A DNA stretch of 64,000 nt from Dolomedes plantarius (lineage: Eukaryota > Arthropoda > Arachnida > Araneae > Dolomedidae): positions 206,937,981 to 207,001,980 of the forward strand of contig OU015490.1 of NCBI GenBank assembly GCA_907164885.2, given 5' to 3'. The notes below the pieces were generated by a model that saw only the letters and a list, made by a program, of their open reading frames with translations, ran no database searches and was not told the origin of the DNA. Numbering within the stretch: position 1 is the first letter of the stretch; each line of letters starts with the position of its first letter. Positions 47,531 to 59,748 of the stretch are shown in pieces. The translations under genes and the position numbers were made by a program.

Positions 47531-48110
47531 ACTCTTCCTTATCAAAAATCCAATTTCAGCTAGGAGGTGAAAATACAAACGTGAATTTTAGCATACATAT
47601 CTGGGAATCGCGAATGTTCCGGTAAATGAAGTCACAGAAAGTATAAAAATAAAAATTCTCCTTATGCATTTCCCACCTGATCCCGCGAGGTTACGGAGGG
47701 TGGAAAAAATATCGCAGAAGGAAAAATGTTTATTCATGCATTTCGTTTTAACTCTCTTTTTAAAACACATTAAAAAACTGTTTTCTGTCAGTCGCATTTT
47801 TCTAGTAAACACTAAGAGTATGTAGCATAATTAAAACAAATGTATTTAACTTAATTTTTTGTTAAAAATAAACTTTATTTAAGCAAGGGAAGAAACTGAG
47901 TAATAAATATTTGAGTTGCAGATGTGGAGTTTGCTTTTAAATTTCGGCATCAGAAAAAATAAATTTGCATCTGAATAATCTTGGGGTTTTGAGAAGCAAT
48001 TTATTTACCCTAAATTTTACCATCCCAACTCTTTTATAAATAAGCTATGTTAAAAACTTTACTATTTGTCATGCCTTCGATTTACACAATGGTCTGTCTA
48101 CCTTATACGG
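47531..48110. other. Dispersed repeat tail then AT-rich DNA
   Basis: 47531-47720 matches 34740-35010, so the pair belongs to one dispersed repeat. No gene is recognised. Confidence 0.5.
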
Positions 48111-48119
48111 AGTCATACA

Positions 48120-48740
48120 TGGTGTTCCAAAATTCCACCGACAAAATCAGAGGGGTGATAGTACCTATCCAGATGAGCAATGTATGACGAGCAATGTATC
48201 CAGACGAGCAATCACATAGTAATGTATGACCGGAAACTCAAATCTGCGCTAGAGGGCCCTGTTTACTTAATCGGGCCATACCTCTTACCAACCCCACTGG
48301 ATGGCCAGAAATATCGTATTTTTCTGGAGGAGGTAGAAAACTCAAAGACAAAACAGAATGACATAGGAATGTATGATCAGAAACGCAAACCTGATCAGCT
48401 AGAGGATAAATAAAGATGCAGATATCCTTTTCTTTATTTATCCTCTAGCTTTTCATTTCTGCATCTTTGTTTGTTCGCTGGGTCTCGGAAAAGCTCTACA
48501 ATCCCCCGTATTTCTCGGACTTAAAGTCCCTGTGACTTTGATCTCATCCCCAAGATGAAGGAACCGTTCCGTGGATTCCTCCACAGATTCTGCGGGCTGC
48601 TGACCCCTCCAATCTGATCAACAGATCAGGTGCTGTCAACGGCTACCTGTAGCTTCCAGAACGTTAGCAGCGAGTGCTAAACAATGCTGGTTACTAATTT
48701 GAAGGTCTATAAAAGTTTCACCCCTGTATCTCTTCTGTAT
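48120..48740 (+). pseudogene. mariner-like transposase fragments
   Basis: Two blocks remain. At 48240-48345: LEGPVYLIGPYLLPTPLDGQ, KYRIFLEE, resembling the '..GPYFLP..L.G..Y..FL' segment after the first catalytic Asp of arthropod Tc1/mariner transposases. At 48500-48725, in several frames: 'YSDLKSL', FDLIPKMKEPFRGF-like text near 48540, 'ILRAAD', NLINRSGAVNGYL, then LPE-RQRVLNNAGY and FEGL with a stop, the C-terminal mariner pattern. Between them lies a direct repeat and a hairpin (48397-48450). The two blocks may come from different elements. No intact catalytic site remains. Confidence 0.6.
48397..48450. repeat. Hairpin with perfect 19-bp arms
   Basis: AGCTAGAGGATAAATAAAG (48397-48415) is followed 16 bp later by its exact reverse complement (48432-48450). 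A second overlapping pair, AAAGATGCAGA (48412-48422) with TCTGCATCTTT (48458-48468), allows an alternative fold. Confidence 0.95.
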
Positions 48741-50560
48741 ACTTTGTACATACCTAGTTGGCACTATTCCCTCCTCTATATTAAATGACTCTAATTTAGT
48801 TGATTTAATGTATAGATATAAAATGAAAAAGATAAAAGTTTATTGTTGTAGTCTTCCAGAATGATTGAAAATTAAAATTAAGCTAGTTGGTACCCGTCAA
48901 AACATGGCGGCTAGATAGTAAATAGATGTGCTAATACACAAATTATACTCAACACATCATTGCCAAATGTTGAAAATCATAATAATGAGCAGAAACAAAT
49001 TAATGTGTTTAAGCGGCCTCGAGCTTAGTGAGTATCTGGAGCCAGGTTTAAAAATGTCACTGAGCTTGCGCAGAAAGCACATTTTTAATTGTAAATTATC
49101 GCTAATTAAACTGCGCGAAATAAAAAATTTCCATCAGGTTTTATCTTATATTTCACAGACGTAATTTATCATAAAAATAAAAATAGCAGAGACCCCTCGG
49201 CATTGAAACATGTCACTGAGCATGCGTAGAAACAGTGAGTTTCTAAAGCGAGATTGAAACATGCCGCTTAGCATGCGCAGAAATCAAATTTCAATTGTAA
49301 ATTATAGCTCATTAATAAAAATTGCAGTTACAAAAACCAAATTTGACAAATCTACAGATAACAGTCTTTTGTTTAAGATCAACATGAAGTAAATCGATGC
49401 TGTAGTTTTCCCTCACGGACTGCCCAAAAAGTCGGCTTAGAAACTTAAATATATACATGCTCTGTAAATTTCCAATGTGTAAAATGCATTACATTTAAAG
49501 CGCTAAATATAAATTGTCGAAAACTATCGTGATATTAATGGTGTGATCCACAGGCTCGCATTCTGTAATATTATATTTTCATGGCAGTTAATATATCACA
49601 ATTTAATATTTTTAATTTTCTCTCTTTTTTACTTACAGTTTTTTTCCTGTCTGACGTCATATGAGATGAAAATACATGGGACTTTCATTTTGACAAAATT
49701 GAGAATTTTTAATGTTATTCGAATTCGAAAAATTAGCAATTTAGTTCCAAATAAATTGACGGGAATTATTTCAAACTTGCGGCCTTTCACTATTTTAATG
49801 ACTGCAAAGCAGATATATTCTGCTTTATAGCCTTTTGAAGTATTTAGACAAATGGAGTTGAAATTTTAAGTACTTTTAAAACTCAAACAAATGAGGAAAT
49901 TATTAATAGATAATTTGATACTAAAAGTAATTACGCGTGGAAAACATATAAGAGAAATCAATGTTATCATGGGTCACATATTGCATGCGTTTCGTGATAG
50001 TTATTGAAGTTATTACTTCAGAATTTTATACCTTTGGAATTCTTTTAAAAAATAACTTGCCAATAAGCAATAAAAATGTTAAATTTTTAATTATATTACT
50101 CGTTTTACTCTGTTTAGCAAAATTCCAATATTGCTTAACTATGTAAGATCAAAATGAATAATAATTAACACATAAATTTATCAAATACGTTTAAAATTTA
50201 AAAATTTCAAATGCTCATGGAAACTTCTATTACAGACGTGATATTATACATTGAATTATGAGTTATTTGTAAAGTAATAGTGAACATATCTTGTAAGTTC
50301 TTGTTATTTTTTCTATTAACATCGCCGGTATTTTAATAAACAAAAAATCATTTTTTAATTGTTTTTGTTCTAAAACTCGAAACTAATACCCCAAAGATAG
50401 AAAAATTGTATAGTAAATAACAAAAACATAAAGGTAAAAATTTTTCTTATGATTTCAGAAAATAATTATAAGTACTAATACCAAATTGTATTTTATCTCT
50501 TTTTGCCACTCTCTTCCAACGCTTTAAACTTGATTGTAATTTGCACTAATAGAAAATAAT
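48741..50560. other. AT-rich DNA; three worn GAGC(A/T)TGCGCAG units at 49045-49310
   Basis: 'atgtcactgagcttgcgcag' (49055), 'atgtcactgagcatgcgtag' (49209) and 'atgccgcttagcatgcgcag' (49261) recur, two of them followed by 'aattgtaaattat(c/a)gct'. No gene is recognised; the frames at 48928-49164 and 49543-50146 are AT-driven. Confidence 0.55.
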
Positions 50561-51110
50561 GTGATATGAAGTAATACGTTTATATGCAATGTTTACGGTA
50601 TTACGCTTTTAAGCAGTATGGGATTATAATATATGATTTTAATAACGTACAGTGTGGTAATATGTTTATATGCAAGATGTGGTTATAATATGTGATTTTA
50701 GTAACGCAATGTGTGGTAACATGCTTATACGCAATCCATGTATATGCAATGTTTATGGCAATATGATTATATGCAATATGGGTTATAATATGTGATTATA
50801 ATAATAAAAAGTGTGGTAATATGTTTATATGCAAAATGTGGTTATAATGTAAAATTTTAATAACGCAATGTCTATGTTAATATGTTTATATGCCATTTAT
50901 GTACATGCAATGTTTAGGATAATATGTTTATACGCAATATCTGGTTATAAAATGTTATTATAATAATGTAATGTGTGATAATATGTTTAAGTGCAATATG
51001 TGGTTTTAATAGGTTGTTATAATAATGTAATCTATGGTAATATGCTTATATGCAATGTTAGTGGTAATACGATTATGCAATATGAGGTTATATGTTTATA
51101 TGCGAAAATA
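50560..51110. repeat. Minisatellite, period about 30 and 60-66 bp
   Basis: Units built on 'taatatgtttatatgcaata' and 'tgtggttataatatgtgatt' alternate with 'ttaataacgcaatgtgtgg'. About eight to nine copies with frequent substitutions. Confidence 0.9.
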
Positions 51111-51238
51111 AATGCACTGCGTATGAATGGATCATAAATTGCTACAACTTACAGATTTTTAAAAAAAATTAAAAAATTTATTTTCTTAGTATTTTTATAC
51201 AATTTAATAGTAAACCAAAATATGAGCCAATAATATTA

Positions 51239-51298
<60 letters not shown>

Positions 51299-52250
51299 AA
51301 TAGGACGTTCTCCAGAAATTTAAGCAGCGATCAGATATTAAAACATATATTTCTCATACAACACTTTCAATTTCCATAACGGCAGAAATCTGAATTCTTC
51401 TGAAATAATAATACAACCAAATGTATTCATGGAATCAGAATTTTCTAACAATTGATGTCAAAGAAAAAAGGGTCTTTCCTTTTATATCTTTTACGTGATC
51501 CATGGAAAAACAGGAAGTTTTCCAAAACAGGGCGAGGCTTTTTTATAAACAGGAATAAAGGAAGAAATCCTTTTCCTTGTTTCAGATTTTTTTTCATGGA
51601 ATTAATAAAAATATTTTCCTTTTTCTTCGGATAGTAGAAAAAACTTCTTATATAAGTAAATAATAATGAAAAATTCCAAAGCATCACAAGAAGTTTTTTT
51701 CCTACATTAGTCTCACAAATATTGTTTTTTTTATTAAATATTGTTTTATACGGCACAAAAAAATATTGAGTTATAATAGAATTAGGTAGGAAAAAATAAA
51801 TCATTAGCTAAATATGGAATAATTGTTTCTTTACTGGTGGAATTAAGGAGTTAAAGATAGCTTTAAATAAACAAAAGCATCAATGAATCTCAGTTTGTGA
51901 GATAAACATTACTCCAAGAAGCTAAATCTTGGGATAATACTGGATAATGGGAAAGTCAATAAACTATTTAAAAAGCCTTATTATGATGAAGGATTAACGT
52001 ACTGTAACGCAGTTAAGTATTCACTCAGACTATATAACATCAGCTTTTCTATAAGTCCCGACAATAACATTATGAATTATAAATATGTCCACCAGACGGC
52101 GCATAACACACATTGATATACTTTTTTTCGCAATGCGGGGGCAGTTTGTCGGATAGACTTTCGCCTGTTGTTATTCACCACATTTTTTTGCTGCCCATTC
52201 GAATTATATATTTACAAATTCGGTCACTTAGAAAGGAACTGAGCCACTCA
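51111..52250. other. AT-rich DNA with (TA)n at 51241-51293
   Basis: No gene is recognised. The open frames on both strands around 51445-51804 overlap and reflect poly-A/T composition. Confidence 0.65.
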
Positions 52251-52252
52251 CA

Positions 52253-52324
52253 TAGTGTAGTGGTTAGCGTCTTAAACTGACACGTTGTGGTCTTGTGTTC
52301 AAATCCCGAATAAGGCTTGGTCGA
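52253..52324 (+). repeat. tRNA-like sequence abutting a TIR element
   Basis: It has an A-box-like TAGTGTAGTGGTTAGCG (52254-52270) and a B-box-like TGTTCAAATCCCG (52296-52308), with tRNA-like spacing. The sequence ends where the inverted repeat at 52325 begins. Confidence 0.55.
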
Positions 52325-53461
52325 TTTAGTAGGGTGAGTGTCCCGAATATCGCCCCTGATCCTAATATTGCCTACTCGTGTTTCTAAAGTATGAATAGCG
52401 CTATGTATGAGAAAATTCAGTTACTTCTTAGTTCTGGGTTTGTACTAACAGTGGCGATAGCGACACCGCTCTTATCAATGACAACTGAAACTATATGGCG
52501 TCTGAAGTTGTTTTGGCAGTTGTCTTCGTAAACTTTGGCTCCAAAGAATCATAATCCAGTGAATGACCAGGTAGGTGCATCCAAATTCTAATTTTGCTTA
52601 TACCATTTGAAAGTGCATTAAACAGAGACTTTCCTAGCAACGCATTTTAACAGGTGCTCCTAATTTAGCCTGGTAAGTGGTAAGAGGAAGAGAGGTTGGC
52701 GATATTAGGAACCGCTCTGGGGTTCAATGGAAATATGAATTTTTCCAATTTAGCTACATAACTTAAACTGGCACTGTATTTGGAGCTGGTTGATCTAAGG
52801 ATACCGAAGGAAATAGATCTTAGGTATGTTCTTTGAGTTTTCAGCCTAATCAGAAAATAAAAATTGGATAAAATGTCGAAAAAAGAGAGTTGGCGATATT
52901 TGGGACACATACCTTATAGTACTTTTCATGAGGAGCAATGCTTTCCCACCTATATTGTGCTCCAATAATAAATTAGCCAGTAAATGACGGTGAATAACAT
53001 AAGACGAATATCTCCCGACAAAGTGACTCCGTCTTAGACCCCCCCCCCAAAAAAAAAAGAAAGGAACTGAGAAGATAACAAAAGTAATAACAAAAAGCTT
53101 GCCATATCAATCTCCACATATAAGGCAATGCTTGCGAGGGTTTGTTTCTTAAATCTGAATCAGGAACTGCAACTTTGCGACAATTTCGCCTTATAAACGA
53201 CAGCACATCCTAATCCACAGAAATTCTGATTAATGCTGCCCATACCGCGGTACTGCGTCTTCAGGCTATTCGCGCAAATGATGGACGTTATATTTGGACG
53301 TTATAACAGCTGCGGAGCGGTGTCGCTATCGCCGCTGTTAGTACAAACCCAGAACTAAGAAGTTACTGAATTTTCTCATACATAGCCCTAATCATACTTT
53401 AGAAACACGAGTAGGCGATATTAGGACGAGGGGCGATATTCGGGACACTCCCCCTACTAAA
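52325..53461. mobile_element. Element with about 140-bp TIRs, 1137 bp, no coding sequence
   Basis: The left arm (52325-52475) and right arm (53314-53461) match closely in inverse: TTTAGTAGGG(T/G)GAGTGTCCC, GAATATCGCCCCT, GCCTACTCGTGTTTCTAAAG, AAATTCAGT(T/A)ACTTCTTAG and GCGATAGCGACACCGC. A third 'ggcgatatttgggacaca' lies inside (52890-52907). If TA (52330-52331) is the target, the TIR starts GGG. The superfamily is unknown. Confidence 0.82.
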
Positions 53462-53832
53462 GGTGAGTGTCCCACTTATGAAGATCATTGTCTTTTGTTA
53501 CAGACAGAGCTCCATCTGGTAGACATACTTCTAATCAATTTTGCATTTTCTTTTCGGATCTAAAATAAAACCCGATATTATGACACCCATATCTGTTATT
53601 ATGACGTTTTTATACTTTAATTATTCACCGTAATAAGGGTTTTTTAAATAATTTCTGACTTTTGAATCACCCGGTATATTCACGTAATTTTATCTAGATG
53701 ATTGAATAACCTCGATGTATGTAACTGACTTTTAGAAAGCATATGGTAAAAGCCTAAAGTTATTTATATGATTCCGTTAGATAACATTAAAATTCCTTTT
53801 TAATAACTACTAATTAAACGTAAGTCGGATTA

Positions 53833-54007
53833 AGGCTTGTTCATGCTGCATTCGGAACGTTGCGTTTCGTCACTACGTTGGCTGAGATGTGTACATGATC
53901 TGTGATTGGTTTGATATATCCAGGGTATAATTAATTGATCTCTATGATTGGTTAACATTTTTAACGCTGACGCTACGTAACACCCCGGATTCAGTGTGAA
54001 CAAGCCG
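53833..54007. mobile_element. 175-bp MITE with TTA flanks (PIF/Harbinger-type)
   Basis: Inverted ends: AGGCTTGTTCATGCTGCATT and, reversed, CGGCTTGTTCACACTGAATC, followed by CGG. TTA lies on both sides (53830-53832, 54008-54010), the usual 3-bp Harbinger duplication. Two 'tgattggtt' motifs lie inside. Non-coding. Confidence 0.8.
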
Positions 54008-54166
54008 TTAGTTTAATGAAAAAAATTCAAATTATCTGTGTCGATATATTTTCTTTTATAATCTGTAGTCTTCTGTGCCACGTCTACTCTAAATGAACAA
54101 TTCTACTGTTTGGTCCAAAAGTCTTTTAACATTTTGAAAGCCTTCATACGGGGAATACTTAACGTA

Positions 54167-54360
54167 TCGTGAACTGGGGTAACTTTGCCCAAGAAACTGA
54201 AAAAGATTGTATGTGCTAGACAAATGAGAGTGATTTTCACTTATTTATTGCAAGGTACAATAGAAGAAATATGATATGTATAATAAGTATATATGTATTT
54301 AGGTATATTATAATAGGTTTGTTGGGCCAAAGTTACCCGTAAATTTACCCCAGTTGACGG
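54167..54360. mobile_element. 194-bp MITE with AACTGGGGTAA ends
   Basis: 'tcgtgaactggggtaacttt' at the left and, reversed, 'ccgtcaactggggtaaattt' at the right. An internal 'ggcccaaagttaccc'-type inverted pair extends the arms. Non-coding; target duplication unclear. Confidence 0.7.
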
Positions 54361-55480
54361 CTTAGCAAAGCAATAACCGCAATCACGCGTGATTAAACGT
54401 CAGGTTTTATACAAAACCCGACAAATATTACAAAATTTATTAGTGATATGTCCACCTTTTATCTTGTACTACACCAAACAGTATAGGCTAAAGGTTGAAC
54501 CCTTTCGTGGGTCGCTTCTAAGAACTGCTTTAAGATTTTTAGTGATTCTGAATAACAGGCCAGTGGGTGTTAGATTAATAGCTTCATTAGAAATATATAT
54601 GACACGCTTCGTATATGTCATGTTTCGTAATTAATTAAAGGCAATCTTGGACCAAATGACGAGATGAGATGACAGAGATCACTTAATATTCGTTTATTTG
54701 CATTATTAAATTACTAGAACTCCAACAGAATTAGGCAAACCACTCCATCCAGGCTCTCTCCTAAGACATACATGTTCTCTCTATCATATTTTTGTGCCGA
54801 CTACCTAGTTTCTTTGTCATTCTCCTGCCCAATAATTTGCTGACGCTTAATTTCGAATGTTCTAAAGTTTTCTGTGTTATATAACGTTAACCCCTGCATG
54901 AATATTCTTTGTTTTAAAAACCCGACCGTCAGGTGGCGACCTCTATTGGTAACTTTTGCTATTTAAAACCCCTTTTCCTTTTTCCGATGATATTTCGCGA
55001 ATTTATAATATTAAAATGCCAATTCCCATATTTTTCAAAGAAAAGCTCCCCCGTTTAAAGTTAAGACATGACGTATATATATATATATATATATATAATA
55101 TAATATAACCAATTTACAGATTTTTTATGATAAAATAATGTATAAACAACTAAACAAGACGTATGTTTACATTTATATTTAAAAAAACAGGAACAAAGAG
55201 TTGAGAGAAAAAAATTAGTTATGTATGACTATTTCTGCATTTCTTAGAAATGTTCAGAAACCTAGATGAGACCACAATATTGAAATGCGAGCTGTTTTCC
55301 GCACCAATGTTGTAGCTTTGAAAGAAAGTATTGTTGAGAATTAAACATGCTGAGAATATAATATATTTGGGTGAGACGGCATTATGTTAGAAATCGATTT
55401 CTCATGGTCCACTCAAGTGTAATTAGACATGGAAAGATTTTTGAAAACAAATAAGACTATTTCCAAAACGCTTTTAATTG
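54361..55480. other. AT-rich DNA, no gene recognised
   Basis: A short TA patch lies at 55074-55107. The 81-codon frame at 54389-54634 has no recognisable motif. Confidence 0.6.
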
Positions 55481-55487
55481 AATCGCG

Positions 55488-55745
55488 ATTGCAAAACATT
55501 GCCGCATAGAGATGCGCGGCGTCAGTGGGGCACCCAACGACAAATTGGATATAGGAGTGGCACCACGTCGTTATTTCAGACGAGTCCCGGTTCTGCGCGC
55601 AGCATCATGATGGACATATCCGTGTGTGGAGGCACCGAGGAGAAAGCAGTTGGCCTTCTTGCATTCGATATCGACATAGGGACACTGCACCTGGTGTGGT
55701 GGTTTGGGCAGCCATTGGGTGCACGACAAGTTATTAATTCAATCG
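55488..55745 (+). pseudogene. Tc1-like transposase fragment around DESRF
   Basis: Across two frames: HRDARRQWGTQRQI, then WHHVVISDESRF-like text (near 55570-55595), then HDGHIRVWRHRGE-like text and APGVVVWAAIGCT near 55690-55730. This corresponds to the central block 'W..V.FSDESRF......RVWR.RGER' to 'GVMVWGAI' of Tc1 transposases. Frameshifts split it. HTH and C-terminus are absent. Confidence 0.7.
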
Positions 55746-56428
55746 CGAATGCAAAACTTAGCTTTAGTATAATATTTAAAAAAATATCTTCTTATGTTGC
55801 TATTTATGTTACCATTAAGCTTAATGTCTGTAAAATAATTATGAAGAAAAAACTTACTAACTAGAACAATCTGCTAATTACATTTCATATAAAGCTCACG
55901 AAAAGAAAATATAAATAATTTAATTAGTAAGATATTGCGTGAAAAAATAGCTTCGATTTTTATCAAGTAAAATGTAGACACGAAATTGTACACGAAGGTC
56001 CATAAATTTTAAATTATTCCCATTTTTCCAAGAATAAAAATTTTTATAAAAGGAATTCTATTTTAGCCTTAATAGAAAAAATAACTGCAGCAAATTTTTA
56101 GCAACATGGATTTATATTTTGAAAATTTCAGTAAACGACATCAAAAATCTACTGAAAAACTGTAGCTCACATATTTTGGCTGAACCACTGGGGAATACTT
56201 AACCAAGGAAAATACCACAATCCTTTGATGTGTGCAGCTTTTTGGAAGTTTAGAAAATGCGGTTTAGATATTTTTTCTCGTTTTATTTGCTATCTGTATG
56301 CTGCTTTTTGCCGTAACATGTAATGAGAATTTTTATTACTGATACACATGGCGTTACTATTACGTAGTCAATCCTATATGTTGTCATCAATTTTTATAAA
56401 ATCACAATTAATGAAATTTAATGGTGTT

Positions 56429-56430
<2 letters not shown>
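55746..56430. other. AT-rich DNA, no gene recognised
   Basis: Nothing could be supported here. Confidence 0.6.

Positions 56431-56477
<47 letters not shown>
56431..56477. repeat. (TA)n
   Basis: About 47 bp of TA, abutting the candidate element at 56478. Confidence 0.95.
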
Positions 56478-56479
<2 letters not shown>

Positions 56480-57375
56480 CACTGATTTCCGCTTATAAGA
56501 ATCACGTTTGTTATTACTGTTTTGATTCTTATAAGCGGTTGATTCTTATAGCCGAAATTTAGGTTTTTGGACAAGCGCACACACACAAATATATATACAT
56601 ATATTAGATAATTTACCATAAAATACTCTTTAATTTACGTTAATTATCTTTTATTAAAATTATTCTTTATAATTATAAAAAAATAACTTAATTTCTAGAC
56701 GTGTAAGTAGATACACATGATTATAATATGAGAAAAAAAAATCCAATATTTGTTACAACATACCTGCTTAACAGTATAACATTTCAACTACAGGAAGGGT
56801 GCAAGAAAAAGTTTTCTATTGTAGTTTTATGTAATGAAAATTTCAGGAGGCTGTTTATACCTTTTTCAATACCAATAGTCTCAGACGAAGATTCACCATT
56901 GAGCTTACGTTTCACGGTTTGATAACGTGATGAATCTACTAATGTCACGTTTGCCTAAATGATAGTGGACACTTCCCCGAAGATTTATGTGTTTCAGGGT
57001 CCAGGAAGCAGCAACCAGGATGTGGGAGGTGGGAAAAAAGAGTCCCTGTGTTTGTTTGTCAGTGGAGAAAAGTGAAATCGGTTAGCTAAAGTACTCGGAT
57101 GGGTTAGCCCTGGGTCAAGCTAAAAGGGCAGTGTTTAGCTAAAGTGTTTAAGGGAAACCATTATGTGATGTCTAACAAAGAAAGGGATGCATTTTACGAC
57201 TGTATTCAATCCCATCTTATCATTCTTTCTTTAAAAAAAAAAGAAAAAAGAAAGAAAGAACTTCGTGCCTTTTGAGGGTTTAAGTGGCTTTTTTGGAAAA
57301 ATGAAAGGAAAGCGAAGAGTGTAAACTGATTCTTAAAACCGGTGGATTGATTCTTTAAAGCGGAAATTTTAACAT
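56478..57375. mobile_element. Candidate Tigger-like element with TTTCCGCTT ends
   Basis: After TA the sequence reads CACTGATTTCCGCTTATAAG, then AATCAC, with two more 'gattcttata(a/g)' units just inside. At 57318-57375 the inverse is seen: 'gattcttaaaaccgg', 'gattctttaaagcggaaat'. This resembles a worn terminal inverted repeat with internal iterations, as in the GAATTAA-rich Tigger-like copies elsewhere in the window. No transposase is recognised; the 64-codon frame at 56728-56922 has no motif. The right boundary is approximate. Confidence 0.45.
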
Positions 57376-57401
57376 GTAAATAATACAATTGTTTTTGTTT
57401 T

Positions 57402-58676
57402 GACGATTTTGGTAAGCGGTAATAAAAAATCGTTTGCTGCAAAAGAAATAATTGCAATTGTACTTTGTTTTTAAAAGTCAAAATTATCGCCTGCGGCTTG
57501 AAAGTTTTTTTTAAATTCAAAATGTCGTTTTTAACAAAGCAGTGGTTCGAAGGCTACATTTATGCTCTTTCCGAAGAGAAATATGCATACTCCGTTATCC
57601 AAAAACGATGTGTGAGTCCTGGTTTTGTGACATCTAAAGCGTCGATAGGTAATATCGTCAACAAGAAAGGAAAAAAACGTCAAATTGGAGCCTCAAGTGG
57701 GACAAAAATTCCAAACAAGTACCCAAGGAAAAAACGGACATCTTCGACTATTGCAAAGGTACGTTGATTAATGTTAAAAGAAAATCCCCCTAATCAAAGG
57801 ACAGTTGCAAAATCATTAAAATGCTCGGTGTCCACTGTAAACAAAATGATAAATGTTGATTTAAATCTTAAGAAAGCGAAAAAACGCAATGTGCATCGTC
57901 CTCTTCCAAATCTTATCGCTAAACGCAGGACACGCCTCAGAATTCTATATGAGAAACACTTATCCAAAGAAAAATGGAAAACTATTGTCACAATAGATGA
58001 ATCATGGGTGTATTTAAATGATTGGAACAAAAAAAAGCCATTAATTATCATAAAAGGGGAGAAAAAATTTAAGTACATGGTTCAAAGAATCGAAAGAAAG
58101 TTTTTCTGATGGATTAATGATTGTTGCTGGTTTTTCTTATAATGACAAGTTAAAAATAAAGAGAGTGGAAAAAATGTCAAGATTACCTCCAAATACTATC
58201 AGGAACATATTTTATCGCCAATTTTTTTTAATGAAATACCATCGCTTTACCCACAGTGCCTTCAATCTGTAAGACTCCATCAGGACAAAGCTAGCAGTCA
58301 CACATCAAAATGTACTGTAAATTTCCTAAAAGAAATGGAACAAAATACTGGTATCAAGGCCATACTCTTCACTGATATCCCTACTAAATCTCCCGATGTA
58401 TCACCTATGTATTTTTGTGCTTTCGGACTTTTAAAATCTGCATTATCCAAACGTCGTCCCAAAACCCTTACAGGACTCTGGAAAGCTGTTCAGGTGGAAT
58501 GGGATAGAATACCTCTTCTGACACTTCAAAAGGCATTATTATCCTGGAAATTGCAGTGTCGAAAGATAGTTCAGAATAAGGGATGTCAAATAGAACATTT
58601 AAAACACAAGAATTTTATGTAATTTAGTTTTGTGACTACAATATACATCGTCTAAAATATGTGTGAACAGCCTCTG
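57402..58676 (+). mobile_element. DD41D mariner-like element (copy 3), left TIR truncated
   Basis: It matches copies 1 and 2 from 'gacgattttggtaagcgg' (57402) onward, but the first 24 bases of the left TIR are missing. The right end is intact: inverted CAGAGGCTGTTCACACAT ending at 58676, followed by TA repeats. Confidence 0.9.
57522..58622 (+). pseudogene. DD41D mariner transposase (copy 3), best N-terminal half
   Basis: From ATG 57522: MSFLTKQWFEGYIYALSEEK, YAYSVIQKRC (first HTH), then GNIVNKKGKK, a TGA at 57765, and from 57771 a 112-codon frame with the second HTH (NQRTVAKSLKCSVSTVNKMI), YEKHLSKEKWKTIVTIDESW and VYLNDWNKK. The first catalytic Asp is intact here (IDESW), unlike copy 1. After a frameshift near 58105 the C-terminal part follows in pieces: HQDKASSH near 58284, DIPTKSPDVSPMYF near 58376-58410, where the third catalytic Asp (SPMD) is Tyr. 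It ends KHKNFM at 58620. Each of the three copies has lost a different part. Confidence 0.88.
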
Positions 58677-59748
58677 TATATATATATATATACATATTCT
58701 TTATTTGGTTATAGCAAAACCTAATCCAAAAACCTGCAAAAAATTGCATACAAATTTTTTGATATTCTACAAAAATGTGTATGATAATAGTCTAATATGT
58801 CTGATAAATTTCTTCTTTCGAGCGCTGTGATCCGTTTTTTTTAATGTGCATATATATTCGTATGATCGTAATTAAATTCTAATATTTTCTCTTCTGTACA
58901 GAAATTATTGTGCGGTAACATTTTTATTCGAAAGAAAATAGAAAACCTATCAATTTGCCTCACCACTGTTTATTATATTCACGTAAGATTAGAAATTTCT
59001 ATCATTTTTTAATTACTTCTTAATTGAAACTCAAAGACATTTGTTTTTTAATACGAGACTGTTATTTTGTTATACGAGTTAATCCCTTTCAGTTATCAAA
59101 AGATACATCATTGAGTATCATTTGCTTTTACTGATTTATTTCTTATAAAATTTTCAAAAGATATATAGTTTATTGCATCTATATATAATAATAAGTAGAA
59201 GATAAAAAGAACTTTTTATATACCATGTTTTTAAATTTTCTTTTGAATCATATAAACTTGTCAATTCTATGTATTAATAAATACTTTTTTAAAATTTTTT
59301 GGTGATTTATTATTATCCCATCAACTTGAAATAAAATGAAGATAATTGGAAGTTAACTTGCGTTTAACTTTTCGTTACCGTCCGGCCGATAGATAGATAG
59401 AACTGAAAACGAATTCAAATCTGCTTAAAGATGGCTAAAAGTATCAAAAGAATGCCTTGCCATCGTGTTCTGAGCTATTCTAAATGTTTCAAACGTCTGG
59501 CTAGTGGGGAAGTTCGTTAACAATTTATTGCAAGATTTTGAACTATACAAACACACAAACACACAAACAAACAAGAAAGCGAGTTAATAAAATCATGTAA
59601 AAAATAGACTGTAATTTATATTATTTAAGAATATTCAATCTCGTCCTAGACAAATTTTTGATCTAGGGGTAGATCGAAAATAATAACATAAAATCTTCAT
59701 AGGAAAATGAAGAGCAAGAATTCTGTTAGTTTCTGGTTCTGGAACATA
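58677..59748. other. Short (TA)n then AT-rich DNA
   Basis: TA at 58677-58694, then no recognisable feature. (ACAAACAC)-type short repeats occur at 59549-59572. Confidence 0.6.

Noticed and set aside
41826..58678. DD36D family reading of the CAGAGGCTGTTC element
   Set aside because: Counting to the Asp in SPD gives 36, but by comparison with mariner the third catalytic Asp is the one in SPMD, which gives 41.
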